In this document: piece after piece, positions 24,127 through 33,264 of the stretch
Numbering within the stretch: position 1 is the first letter of the stretch
How the letters are laid out: each line of letters opens with the position of its first letter
Origin: Nemertoderma westbladi
Taxonomy: Eukaryota > Xenacoelomorpha > Nemertodermatida > Nemertodermatidae
Direction of reading: 5' to 3'
NCBI GenBank assembly: GCA_032718475.1
Contig: JAUCBJ010008678.1
Span: forward strand, 57,613 to 121,612
DNA: 64,000 nucleotides
Translations under genes and position numbers: made by a program
The notes under the pieces: model-generated
Database searches by the model: none
Told to the model about the DNA's origin: nothing
The model's input: only the letters and a program-made list of their open reading frames with translations

Positions 24127-24250
24127 AAATGGTACTCATTTTATCTACCCCAGTGGATGAAAGGCTGAGTGGACCCTGGCGGGGCTGAACCTACAACCAA
24201 AGATTGCAGGCCCGGCGCTCAACCAACTGAGCTACCCCGCTTATTCTCGC
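24127..24250 (-). mobile_element. tRNA-derived SINE with Ceph/MESC-like tail
   Basis: On the minus strand the head reads GGGGTAGCTCAGTTGGTTGA (A box) and later GGTTCAGCCCC (B box; plus 24181-24191). A body and tail with CCTTTCATCCACTGG and GATAAAATGAGTACC follow. This CTTTCATCC..GATAAAATgAGTACC block resembles the conserved central/tail domain of invertebrate SINEs (Ceph/MESC type). The acceptor and T-arm pairing is degraded, so it is not a functional tRNA. Confidence 0.75.
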
Positions 24251-25150
24251 TTATTATCGCTTATATTCATGACTCTCTGTATAAAACAACCTTTTTCTCA
24301 GTTTGCCGAATTTGACATTTTCCATCACTAATTTCTCTACCACTTTTTTTATTTTTCACTCAATTTTTATCAAACATACCAAAATGTTCAGCATCTAGGG
24401 CTACAATCGTGTGTATTGGTTTTGTAAAATATGTCCATTTAGATGTTCTATGATCCATTATGTAACTGCTCCTCTTTGTCTACCTCAAAATATATGGTGC
24501 CCGAAATAAAGCCTGAACATACCAAGGACTTCTAGAACATAGTATATATTCAGGACGCGATGCTCGCATATAGTGTTAATTTTATTAGAGGCCGGTTTTT
24601 TCTATTCAGTGTAGGCCTAATTACTTTAATTTACAGTCTCAATTTCCTTTCAACGTTTTTAATGTTTTTAATTTGTATTGAGAAACAACCTAATGTACTG
24701 TACTTTCTTTTAATGTAAATATTTTACGACAATTTGCTAGCGATAATTTATTAGTACAAAATAACTAACTGTTGAAAGATATTTGAAATAACCTTTGAAA
24801 TAATAAGTTGTGTGAAATAACTGACTGCATCTACCACTGAAACCGAACTCCTAATTAAATATACGAGCCACAATATTTCGAAATATGTATAATCTGGAGG
24901 CGGTTTATATACGTTTATCCCAGAGTGTAGTTAGACTTTTTAGACTTATTATTGTTTACTGAAAATTTACTGTTTATTTACTGAGAATAAGTCAAAGAAC
25001 TTTGTGCGCAATCTAATCCCTGGCCTAACGGCTGAAAAACATTACATTTTACTTAATTTTTATTCACAATAAGTGTTCATTTTCGATAACACATTTAGCT
25101 ACAGTAAGCTCTTATTCAACAGTCTCGTCTAATTTATGTTTATTGCAGCC
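24251..25150. other. AT-rich non-coding sequence with a dispersed 74-bp repeat
   Basis: No gene is seen. At 24523-24596 there is a block, including CAGGACGCGATGCTCGCATA, that recurs in inverted orientation at 36959-37032. Confidence 0.5.
24523..24596 (+). repeat. Dispersed repeat, copy 1
   Basis: Near-identical to the reverse complement of 36959-37032, over about 74 bp with only a few mismatches. Both copies run from a CAAGGACTTCTAGAACATAG end to a TTTATTAGAGGCCGGT end. Confidence 0.85.
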
Positions 25151-25640
25151 CTATTGGCTATTCAGTTTTCTCTTCTTCCTATTGTTCGTCTCCACATCTC
25201 TGTCATTAGCCGCTTTATTTCTGTAGAACTTGGAGAGTCCCTTAATCAGTATATTGCCTTCGTAGTTAATTACCTTCGAAAGAAGAAAGTCATTCTTCAA
25301 TGAGTAGACTGGGATCAACTTCACCATGAATGCACATCCACTCAATAAGGGCTTAACCATAACCATGATACTCAGAACCTTCCTAGCTGGTTTCGATTGA
25401 TCGATTGTTTCGAATGGTCCATCTACTGCATGTCCTATCAAATGTCCGCCGCGGTACTGCATACTGGCTTTTATGTGAATCTCGTCAAATATGACCATCA
25501 TCTGCGGTTTGCCAGATCATGGTGCAATGCTTCCCAAGATCTCAGAAATCGTTTTTCGACATTCTTCGATAGAATCAAGGGTATTCAGTCCCCCAATGTG
25601 TTTCATTAACACTGACGGATGTGGTAGTAAAGCGTCTCAC
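25151..25640 (-). pseudogene. P-element/THAP9-like transposase core remnant
   Basis: The minus-strand frame carries LLPHPSVLMKHIGGL, then (past one in-frame TGA near 25522) MMVIFDEIHIKASMQYRGGH, then ARKVLSIMVMVKPLLSGCAF and LIPVYSL. The hydrophobic-D-E-[MIV]-x-[IV] motif followed by a Y..G...G block is the first part of the RNase H-like catalytic core of P-type transposases; the aspartate of IFDEI would be catalytic. It ends in a K/R-rich tail that is not typical, so homology probably stops before 25200. It may or may not come from the same family as the remnant at 10979-11514. Confidence 0.6.
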
Positions 25641-25873
25641 ATAAACCTTTATAAGCACTCCAATTGTGTTTAGTTTATTGTTTTGGTTAAAATAACGTGC
25701 CACTGAAACCTGCTCCTTTCCCCAAATTGAGAATTTAACATTGAGGCGGGATATTAATTCGCCAATGCGGGTTTATAATAAATTTTTTTATTATTTTTTT
25801 TTAAATTTAATATTTCAATAATAAAAAAAATACGTTTTAAAAAAAGTAGCAACAACTAGCTAGTATGGGCACT
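25641..25873. other. AT-rich non-coding sequence
   Basis: No gene is seen. It is rich in A and T homopolymers and ends with TAGCAACAACTAGCTAGTAT, a segment similar to the AT-rich stretches at 6.87 kb and 36.8 kb. Confidence 0.4.
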
Positions 25874-26913
25874 ACTATGTTATGGGTACCCACTCTTTGA
25901 CCATTTATTTGACAATGTTAATGGCTATTATCTTGAGGTTTTTTGTTTTAGAACATTAATGTCATCTTCTGTTAGACGTTAGCTATTGGGTTTTTTATGG
26001 TAGCTAGTGATTTCTTTTAGGTAGCTACTGTTTTTAAAATTACAAAATCAAATTTTTGGTACCTCATTTTTGATCAATTTTTTGTTCAATTGCACCTTCT
26101 GAAAGAGGTTACCTATTATTTTTTATTAAGGTAGCTAGTGTTTTTAAAGGTAGCTAGTGATCTTAAAATTACAAAATAATATTTTGGACCATGTTAATGG
26201 ATATAATCAAGATGGCTTTTTGTTCTAGAACATAACTTTTTTCTGAGAGAGGTTAGATATTATTTTTTATTATGGTAGCTACCGGTAGTGTTTTTAAAGG
26301 TAGCTTAAAATTACAAAATAAATTTTGTAGTGCCCCTTTTATTTAGACAATTTCCATATTATCATCAATATATTCTCGCAATTAATAAAAATATAAATAA
26401 ATCTAGTAATAAGTAAAATAGGCCTAAATAAGTAAAATAAGTAAAAACTCTATTTTGACATCTGCCTATATTTTGTATAAAATATAAAAATCTAGCTTGT
26501 GAATAATTACTAGCTACACCATGACTCATAAATTATTCCATGCAAATATATAATTGAGAATTAAATTACCAGTATATCTTACATTTACTAGCTAATAAAT
26601 AGTACTAGCTAACACAAAATCAAAAGTACTAGCTATCATCTTACTGTCAGAAGGTCAAATATTTGTTCTAGAAAAAAAACCTCATAATAAAATACATTTT
26701 TACAAGAAAAATCTTAGTAAATTTTTTTTTCAATTTTTCAATTAAAATTTTTTTCACTAGCTAATAAAAAGTACTAGCTAAAACAAAATCAAAATTACTA
26801 GCTACCATCGTACTGGCAGAAAGTTAAATATTTGTTCTAGAACAAAAACCTTATGATAAAAGCCATTTTCATATTAAACAATTTGTTTAAAAAGTGGGTA
26901 CCCATAACATAGT
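25874..26913. mobile_element. About 1.04-kb inverted-repeat (foldback/MITE-like) element
   Basis: A perfect 21-bp inverted repeat forms the ends (25874-25894 and 26893-26913; core TTATGGGTACCCAC). The arms stay imperfectly complementary for about 150 bp, sharing GGTTTTTTGTT.TAGAAC and ATGGTAGCTAGT motifs. The interior is AT-rich with many TAGCTAGT and TTCTAGAA words and no coding frame. No clear target duplication is seen. A LINE 3' tail abuts the right end. Confidence 0.65.
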
Positions 26914-27641
26914 TATTTATTATTATTATTATTATTTATTTAAATTCGGACTTGCCGACAATAAAAGTTTAAAAATATGGCGCAAACACAAATGACAGAT
27001 ATCGACACAGAAAGTATATCTACACAGATTATCTACACAGAAAGTAGCCCATTAAATAAAATGTGCACAGCACAGCACTATAGTAAAAATTTATATAAAT
27101 TAAAATGCACCATAATATGATCTATTCTGCAATGTTAAAGTATCAAAGTATCTTAGGATCAAGTTGTGTTTTTGGTGAAAACTGAGGCAGTTGGTATACC
27201 GGTACGGGTACACACACATTGTTATAAGAAGATAAAATGTGCACAGCACGAATAAAATCAGTCAGATCAATATGGGTAATATAAGGTAAATAATATGGTC
27301 CGTAATAATCATTGACGGTCTCGGGATGATTGAATCAATAAAATATATTTGCAGCACAACACGCAAACAGGCATCGGACAGATGTTCAAACGACATTAAA
27401 ATAAGACAGGATACGTTTATGCTTAGATATGAAACTTCCGCAGTTGCTGTTGCTGTAGCAGTTTTTAATGAAGTTCATCCCAACAGTTTCACTGATTGTT
27501 AGTGGTTCAGTCTTAGCACGGTTAAAGAGGGAACGTTTACAGTAGGTATAGGTGAGTAGACTGTGCAGACTGGGCATTGGGTAATTGCTTCTGCATTTCG
27601 CGTATGCAGAAGTCAAGCCTACATAGTTTGTGTTCGAGCAG
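26914..27641 (-). mobile_element. 3' UTR and trinucleotide tail of the Ulp1-LINE
   Basis: Plus-strand TTATTATTATTATTATTATT (26914-26945 region) reads as an (AAT)n tail on the minus strand. It lies downstream of ORF2 (27642-30458) and would be the 3' end of that element. AAAATGTGCACAGCAC occurs twice (27058 and 27233). No conserved gene is seen, and the short frame at 27386-27616 is not supported. Confidence 0.6.
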
Positions 27642-30458
27642 CTATTGAACCGCGAGGCTGTGTAATTGTGATTGTAAGAATGGGACTGGGCAGCTAGCGA
27701 CTCTTAGTATGGTACCTATGCACTGTTTGTATACCTCATTGTGTAGAGGGCGGCATCCAAGTAGATTGTAAATGATCTGGTTGTTAACGTAGGGGCCGAC
27801 CAGTAAGAGACTCCGAAGGGCCTTCCGATACTCAATCTCTAATTTGCGGCTTTCGACTTTACTAAGTGATCCCGCCAAGAACCGAACTGAGTGGGTGATG
27901 GATGGTACTCCTATCATGCGCCAAAGAAATCCGACGGTATCACAGTCCAAATGACGAGTAGTCCAGCTGCGGCGATGAAAAATATCGGAAGCACGATAAA
28001 CACACTGGATACACTCCTGAAGGTGGTTGCCATGACCAGTCGGTAATGTGAAGCCAAGGAAGTTCAGTTTCGGGTGAGGCGGGATCAAGGTGCCCCCGAT
28101 ATTCAGAAAAGTAGGAACTGCGAATTTTGAACAGCCGCTTCCAAGGTGGTAGTTCCATCGAGTTTTGCTGTCCTCCACTTCCAGATTTGATTCTTGCAGT
28201 TTGTCGATAACTATACCTGTAATGACCTCAAGGTCAGATACAGATCTTGCACAGATTAGAAGGTCATCTGCGTATGCAACAATTCCCAACCACAGATCGG
28301 TAAGATTTTCTCCAAAACCAGATTCTTTCAGTTTCTCCAACACGCCCTTGGTGTAGAAATTGAACAACATCGGAGATAGCAAAGATCCTTGTTTTAATCC
28401 TCTAATGAGCTTGATTCCCTGGTCGTTAATGAGACCACCAAATTTCAGATGAGCGACAGTTTGCATATAATAAGACAACAAAGCTAAGCATATGTGAGGG
28501 TTGATATAATTCATTAACCTTCTAAAGAGAATACTAAGTTCTACATTGTTAAAAGCCCCCGACATATCTAGTTGACATATGAAGACACTGGTTCCCTTTT
28601 TCCGTTGTGCTTCGAGGAATTCTAGAACACCACTGATTATAACATCTGTCCCGATTTTTCGACGGTATGCTAACTGTGAGCTAGGGATATGTTCAGCAAT
28701 TTGGATGAATTCGTGGAGTAATACAGATTCGAAGATCTTACCGAAAATACTAACAGAGGAGATAGGACGATAAGATTTGCTTAGCAGTGGATCCCTTTCT
28801 TTGCCCTTGTATAAACTTGTTACAATAGTTTTACCGAAACAAGGAGGAACTTCACCTAATTTGAAACACATATTAATGACATCAGCCATAGTTCGACAGA
28901 TCAGATCGCAGTCTAGAAGTAAAAAGTGTTCCACTACAAGCGAGTATGCGTCTGGAGATTTGCCTTTACCTAAACTAGAAATTGCTTTTCTGATTGTTTC
29001 TGGTGAAATAATAGGAAGGGTTGCATTGTTCTGTAAAACTCTGAGGTCATTCACGATCTGATTAATGGACTCATCAAAGGAGGCATCTTGAATATTGTTT
29101 GAGACCAGATCAGATTCAATTGCGATTTGAGCTGCTGGTGGAGGGATACTAGAGCCCTTTGCATTGAAGGTGGACCAAAACTTCCTTGGGTTTGTGTGCA
29201 TATAGCTGGCCTTCTTTCTTATGTTACTGGCAACAATTGATTTAGCCAACCAGTTCCTCATCCTGCGGATAGATCGCCGTGATTCTTTATATGCTTGCCC
29301 GTATATGCAGGAATTACTTTTGTTGTTTTTCAACCACAAATTATGAAGCTGTTTGCAAGTTTTAGATCTGTCGTGTAGTTCAGCCGATCTAATTCTTAGA
29401 TTCTTGGTCTGGCGTCTGACCTTTAATGGGGGCAGGTGGAGAGCGGCACAATTGTTAATTACCATTTGAATTCGTTCAACATACTCAGTTAAAGTAGAAA
29501 CTGTCCAGTTAATATTATATATTATATAGTTGAATGCATTACCCAAGTCCATTAGTTGTTTTGCAATATCTGATTGATACAATTCATGTTGTGCAGGCGT
29601 TACTTTGTTCCAGGCTATCTTGATTGGTGCTGGAATCTGCTTTGTTTTACTTTTGAAGGCAGAGTCAGACCCTTGAAGCGTAAATTCGGCTGTTATAGGC
29701 ACGTGATCGGAGTGGATATTGGAGCTTTCCGTGTACACTGTTCCCTTTTTCAGAAGACTCCTTCCAAGTTCTGAGGTAACTATATGGTCAATGTACGAGT
29801 TCCCGTGCCCCCGAAATGTGATGCAGGGACCAGTGAAAGGTGGGAATGTATCGACTGCAAATAGGTCGTGATTTAGGAGGAAGTTGGATAGTCTGGATCC
29901 TTGTGGTGTAGGTTTGGTTCTAGATGCACGGGGGCCATGGAGCATGCCGAGATCTGAATTGAAGTCTCCTAATATGATTGGAGTAGCATTCTCGTGTATC
30001 CGAACAAAGTTACTCAGACGAGACAAGAATCTATCGTAACTTGAGATGTTATGGGAAGCATCAGGCGCATAGCAGCACAGTACTAAATATTTCTGTTCAT
30101 CATCAGATTCAGCAATAACTCCGAGTATATCTTGTTCGCTCTGGACTGGAAATGTATTTTTGAAGACACCATTTCTTATCCATAGTGACACCCCTCCAGC
30201 ACCTCTCACTCTATTTGTGTCACTCATGAGTTCACTTATAGTGAAATTGCAGCTGAAGCGGTTATCAAGATGTGATAGCAACTCTTTTCCCTCAATAGCA
30301 TCTAGCCAATGCTCCTGAATGGCTAATATATCTAGGTCACTGAGTAGTTGAGTTATTTCGTCTATACTTGAGTTGAACCCATGACAGTTGAAAGATCCCA
30401 CTCTTAAGTTAAAGTCCTGTGTATTAGGTATAGTATGACTCTCAGCCGGTGATGCCAT
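27642..30458 (-). CDS. LINE ORF2: APE endonuclease and reverse transcriptase, intact
   Basis: A 938-residue protein with no breaks. The endonuclease (residues about 18-258) shows GSFNCHGFN, Glu49 in IQEHWL, Asp165 and Asn167 in LGDFNSD, YIDHIV and Ser-Asp-His 250-252. The reverse transcriptase (about 480-760) has YRPISSVSIFGKIFE, Asp631 in LDMSGAFNNV (motif A), GLKQGSLLSPMLFN (motif B) and Tyr-Ala-Asp-Asp 729-732 (motif C). Family role: it nicks target DNA and copies the element's RNA in place. The start ATG at 30458 lies 19 nt after the ORF1 stop, so translation by reinitiation is possible. All key residues are present, so this copy could be recent or active. Clade not assigned. Confidence 0.93.
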   Translation of the reverse strand: MASPAESHTIPNTQDFNLRVGSFNCHGFNSSIDEITQLLSDLDILAIQEHWLDAIEGKELLSHLDNRFSCNFTISELMSDTNRVRGAGGVSLWIRNGVFKNTFPVQSEQDILGVIAESDDEQKYLVLCCYAPDASHNISSYDRFLSRLSNFVRIHENATPIILGDFNSDLGMLHGPRASRTKPTPQGSRLSNFLLNHDLFAVDTFPPFTGPCITFRGHGNSYIDHIVTSELGRSLLKKGTVYTESSNIHSDHVPITAEFTLQGSDSAFKSKTKQIPAPIKIAWNKVTPAQHELYQSDIAKQLMDLGNAFNYIIYNINWTVSTLTEYVERIQMVINNCAALHLPPLKVRRQTKNLRIRSAELHDRSKTCKQLHNLWLKNNKSNSCIYGQAYKESRRSIRRMRNWLAKSIVASNIRKKASYMHTNPRKFWSTFNAKGSSIPPPAAQIAIESDLVSNNIQDASFDESINQIVNDLRVLQNNATLPIISPETIRKAISSLGKGKSPDAYSLVVEHFLLLDCDLICRTMADVINMCFKLGEVPPCFGKTIVTSLYKGKERDPLLSKSYRPISSVSIFGKIFESVLLHEFIQIAEHIPSSQLAYRRKIGTDVIISGVLEFLEAQRKKGTSVFICQLDMSGAFNNVELSILFRRLMNYINPHICLALLSYYMQTVAHLKFGGLINDQGIKLIRGLKQGSLLSPMLFNFYTKGVLEKLKESGFGENLTDLWLGIVAYADDLLICARSVSDLEVITGIVIDKLQESNLEVEDSKTRWNYHLGSGCSKFAVPTFLNIGGTLIPPHPKLNFLGFTLPTGHGNHLQECIQCVYRASDIFHRRSWTTRHLDCDTVGFLWRMIGVPSITHSVRFLAGSLSKVESRKLEIEYRKALRSLLLVGPYVNNQIIYNLLGCRPLHNEVYKQCIGTILRVASCPVPFLQSQLHSLAVQ

Positions 30459-30477
30459 TGCGTGTTGTGTTGTGGTG

Positions 30478-33264
30478 TTAAAAATAATTGGGGGATTCTG
30501 AACTCAGGCGTCTTTGGTACCAAACATCCGGATCGTGGAAACGTCCTCTGTCTCCAGTGGCCTGGTGGGACTTTTTTACTGTCCACTCACGACACCTGAG
30601 TCCATCTGGCCAGAAATCATCCTGTAACAGAGATGCCCGCACACCGGCATCAACGGTAACTCTCACTCCTATATAGCCTGAGCGGTGGAAATTTTGAATC
30701 CTCTTAGTGTAGAAGACTGTGATATTTCTTTTGAGTAAGTGTCGGGTTATGTCTTCTCCACGGGATTTGTGATTAGAGCTTGTGACATAAAGGTAGGCAT
30801 ATGAATATTTTGCGGCATCCACACTTGCACTGGTGACTGTTGTATGTTGTGGCTGTTGCCTGTGGTGGTTATCCCTTAAGATGTAGCCAAAATTCATTGT
30901 AGGATAATTAATTATGTTAGGTATGTGGATATGACTGTTACCCGAGTGCCTAGATTTGTTTGGTACATCACGAAGATTGGGTCCATCTTTCTTGCGATCA
31001 GCTGTAGGATTGGTAGAGTAATTAGACTCAGAGTATGGATGCTTGCTAGTATTTGATTTTGAGTGTTGCATAGAGCGTTTGACTGAGCCACTTCCTTTAT
31101 GTGAGGTGCTCTGTGGAGAATAGGAGTGGTGTGCTTTTGATGTTTTCTTGACAGGAATTTCGCTGTGTCTTGTGCGACGCTCATGCTTTTTGACTTGAGG
31201 AGCTTCATCAGGACCACAATCCGGTGAAGAGCCATCCAATGATTCGATCTCACTGAGAGTGGTGTAGTCGGAGTAGAGTGATTCAGGAGCAGTTGGATTA
31301 AGTTCCGATGTGCTCTGTAATGCTTCGAATCTGTTAGTTGTAGTAACTCCACTCATAGTATTGCACCAAGTAGTTCCTCTGGATGTTCTATGAGAGCCAG
31401 TTGTGGTTAGGTGCGATTTAGCAAGTGGTTGTGAGTCTGCTTTTGGATTTGGCAAGTTCATGTTGACACTTGCAGGTTCTGATTGAGGATGTTGTGTTTG
31501 AACACTTGTTAGATCTTCTAATTTGGCCTGAATTACCAGTCTAGCATGCCTTTCTTGATAGAGCTCGTCTTTCAAGTTTGTGAATTCCTGTTTCAGATTC
31601 ACATAGGAATCTTCCATCTTGGCAAGCCTTGATTGCAGGACATCTACTGACTGTAGCAGGTCTAACCGTAATTGGTTGTAGCCATAATCAACACTGGATT
31701 GCTCAGCCAAGATTAGTCGCTTCCTGCATGGTGCAGTAAAGCACCCTTCTTTCATACAATTCATAAGTTCAAAAACATCCAAGGCCTGTTCTTTAACAGA
31801 ATTACGATTTTGAAGCAACAGACTAACAGACTGAGTTGGCTGCATCAGAGTTCTAACATCATGGAAAAGCTTTTCACGCAAGAGGGAAAGTGTGTTTGAG
31901 TTTATACTGACCAATGTTTTCAATGCCTTTCTTTTGGGGTCTTTTAGCAACTTAGTGAGATTATATTCATTGTAAATAGGAAAAGTAGATTTAGTGTGCT
32001 TGTAATTAGAACCGTCAGAGCTCTTTCCCTCCTTAGACGAATCCTCCTGTTTCCCCTTGGGGTTACTGTGACTCAGTTCACTGTGTGTTGAAGGACAAAC
32101 TGAGTGGTTATTAGAGGGCGCTGAGGTTTGTATTCCAGAGAGCGCTGAAAGCCGAGATTGAGGTATCCTGTGTTTGTGTAATAAGTCATAGTCTATTTTT
32201 GTATCTATAATGACTCCTTCCAACCATTTACGCACACATCCTACTTTTATCTGTTGAAATATATCTTTGTTGCAGGTGGCCAAGTATAGAGCATATAAAC
32301 AAATGAATGGGCCACAGTCGTAATGATTAGGTTGGCTTGGGATATCGCGGTAGCGAGTTTCTGTATGCCATGCTGGATTTGCTACACCTTTGACTCGCTG
32401 GATCAGATTTAACAAGTCGCATAAATGGGACTGAATATTGCTGCTATAATCCCTGTTGATTGGACAGAATGAATACAGTTTCTTGTTGACCACTTCAGCT
32501 ATATGGAGTATATAATGACCATTGGCACACTCTGGGAAGAAAATTAATTCATCATTCTCAGGGTCGCAGCTGCTTGTGATATACCTTACTGCAGCAGATA
32601 CATCAAAATTTTCATGATTTAACTTGTAGCAGAGTGAACTATCGATTGAAGAGATGCGAGGGAGATTCCTTTCCAGTATCCAGAAATAGCAATCAATGAT
32701 TCCCGTTGTCACAAATGAGGTTCCTTGCAAGCTGTTCATATCGATACTGCCCTGAGTTATGTTAAATAATGGCTTTGGATTGTCTCGACGAGGTTTAGTG
32801 ATTGCCTTCACAACTTCCGTTTCATTGAAACCAACCTCTACATCAGCATGGAAAATTCCTTCTAGCCATTGGTCACCGTGATCATCCACAATCGGTTCAG
32901 CCCCACTGTGCTCAATGATGTGCTCAGAGTTATGGAGTGGTAAACCGCTCTTGTCGCAGTTAGGGTTTAATGTATACTTCACTGCCGATGAGTTTGGGCC
33001 CACCTTCTGGTAAAAGTCAGTTATTTTCAAAGCCTTACTAGTTGGCTGATGCCCTATTGCTGTATCAAGTGGCATTGAGAAGGAGGGAGCTTCAACGTTC
33101 AGATCATGCTTAAACACATTAACTACTGCACTGTTTGGAGACTTATGTTGATGAGAAGTAGAATTGTAGTTGCTCTTAATGGGAGAAAGGATTTCGGCAT
33201 CAACTTGAGTGCTATCTATGGGAAGGATAGACTCGGCATTGTCATTAATAATCTTACCCTCCAC
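30478..33264 (-). CDS. LINE ORF1 main part: Ulp1-type protease, coiled coil, RRM-like end
   Basis: About 928 residues after the in-frame TAA at 33265-33267. Residues about 180-345 look like a C48 (Ulp1/SENP) cysteine protease: His250 in ANGHYILHIAEV, a polar residue where Asp/Asn is expected (Asn270), Gln311 in PSQPNHYDCGPF, and Cys317. This peptidase family normally cleaves SUMO-like modifiers; its role in a retrotransposon is unknown. A coiled coil follows (LLQSVDVLQSRLAKMEDSY and onward), then Ser-rich linkers, and a C-terminal region (YLYVTSSNHKSR..DDFWPDGLRCREW) like the RRM-type RNA-binding ends of LINE ORF1 proteins. No ATG lies at the 5' edge of this frame; the first codon after the stop is GTG. 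It probably continues the upstream frame. Confidence 0.85.
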   Translation of the reverse strand: MEGKIINDNAESILPIDSTQVDAEILSPIKSNYNSTSHQHKSPNSAVVNVFKHDLNVEAPSFSMPLDTAIGHQPTSKALKITDFYQKVGPNSSAVKYTLNPNCDKSGLPLHNSEHIIEHSGAEPIVDDHGDQWLEGIFHADVEVGFNETEVVKAITKPRRDNPKPLFNITQGSIDMNSLQGTSFVTTGIIDCYFWILERNLPRISSIDSSLCYKLNHENFDVSAAVRYITSSCDPENDELIFFPECANGHYILHIAEVVNKKLYSFCPINRDYSSNIQSHLCDLLNLIQRVKGVANPAWHTETRYRDIPSQPNHYDCGPFICLYALYLATCNKDIFQQIKVGCVRKWLEGVIIDTKIDYDLLHKHRIPQSRLSALSGIQTSAPSNNHSVCPSTHSELSHSNPKGKQEDSSKEGKSSDGSNYKHTKSTFPIYNEYNLTKLLKDPKRKALKTLVSINSNTLSLLREKLFHDVRTLMQPTQSVSLLLQNRNSVKEQALDVFELMNCMKEGCFTAPCRKRLILAEQSSVDYGYNQLRLDLLQSVDVLQSRLAKMEDSYVNLKQEFTNLKDELYQERHARLVIQAKLEDLTSVQTQHPQSEPASVNMNLPNPKADSQPLAKSHLTTTGSHRTSRGTTWCNTMSGVTTTNRFEALQSTSELNPTAPESLYSDYTTLSEIESLDGSSPDCGPDEAPQVKKHERRTRHSEIPVKKTSKAHHSYSPQSTSHKGSGSVKRSMQHSKSNTSKHPYSESNYSTNPTADRKKDGPNLRDVPNKSRHSGNSHIHIPNIINYPTMNFGYILRDNHHRQQPQHTTVTSASVDAAKYSYAYLYVTSSNHKSRGEDITRHLLKRNITVFYTKRIQNFHRSGYIGVRVTVDAGVRASLLQDDFWPDGLRCREWTVKKSHQATGDRGRFHDPDVWYQRRLSSESPNYF

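Noticed and set aside
24180-24240. Functional tRNA gene on the minus strand
   Set aside because: GCGGGG/CCCCGC could pair, but the T-arm and anticodon arm do not fit and a SINE tail follows.
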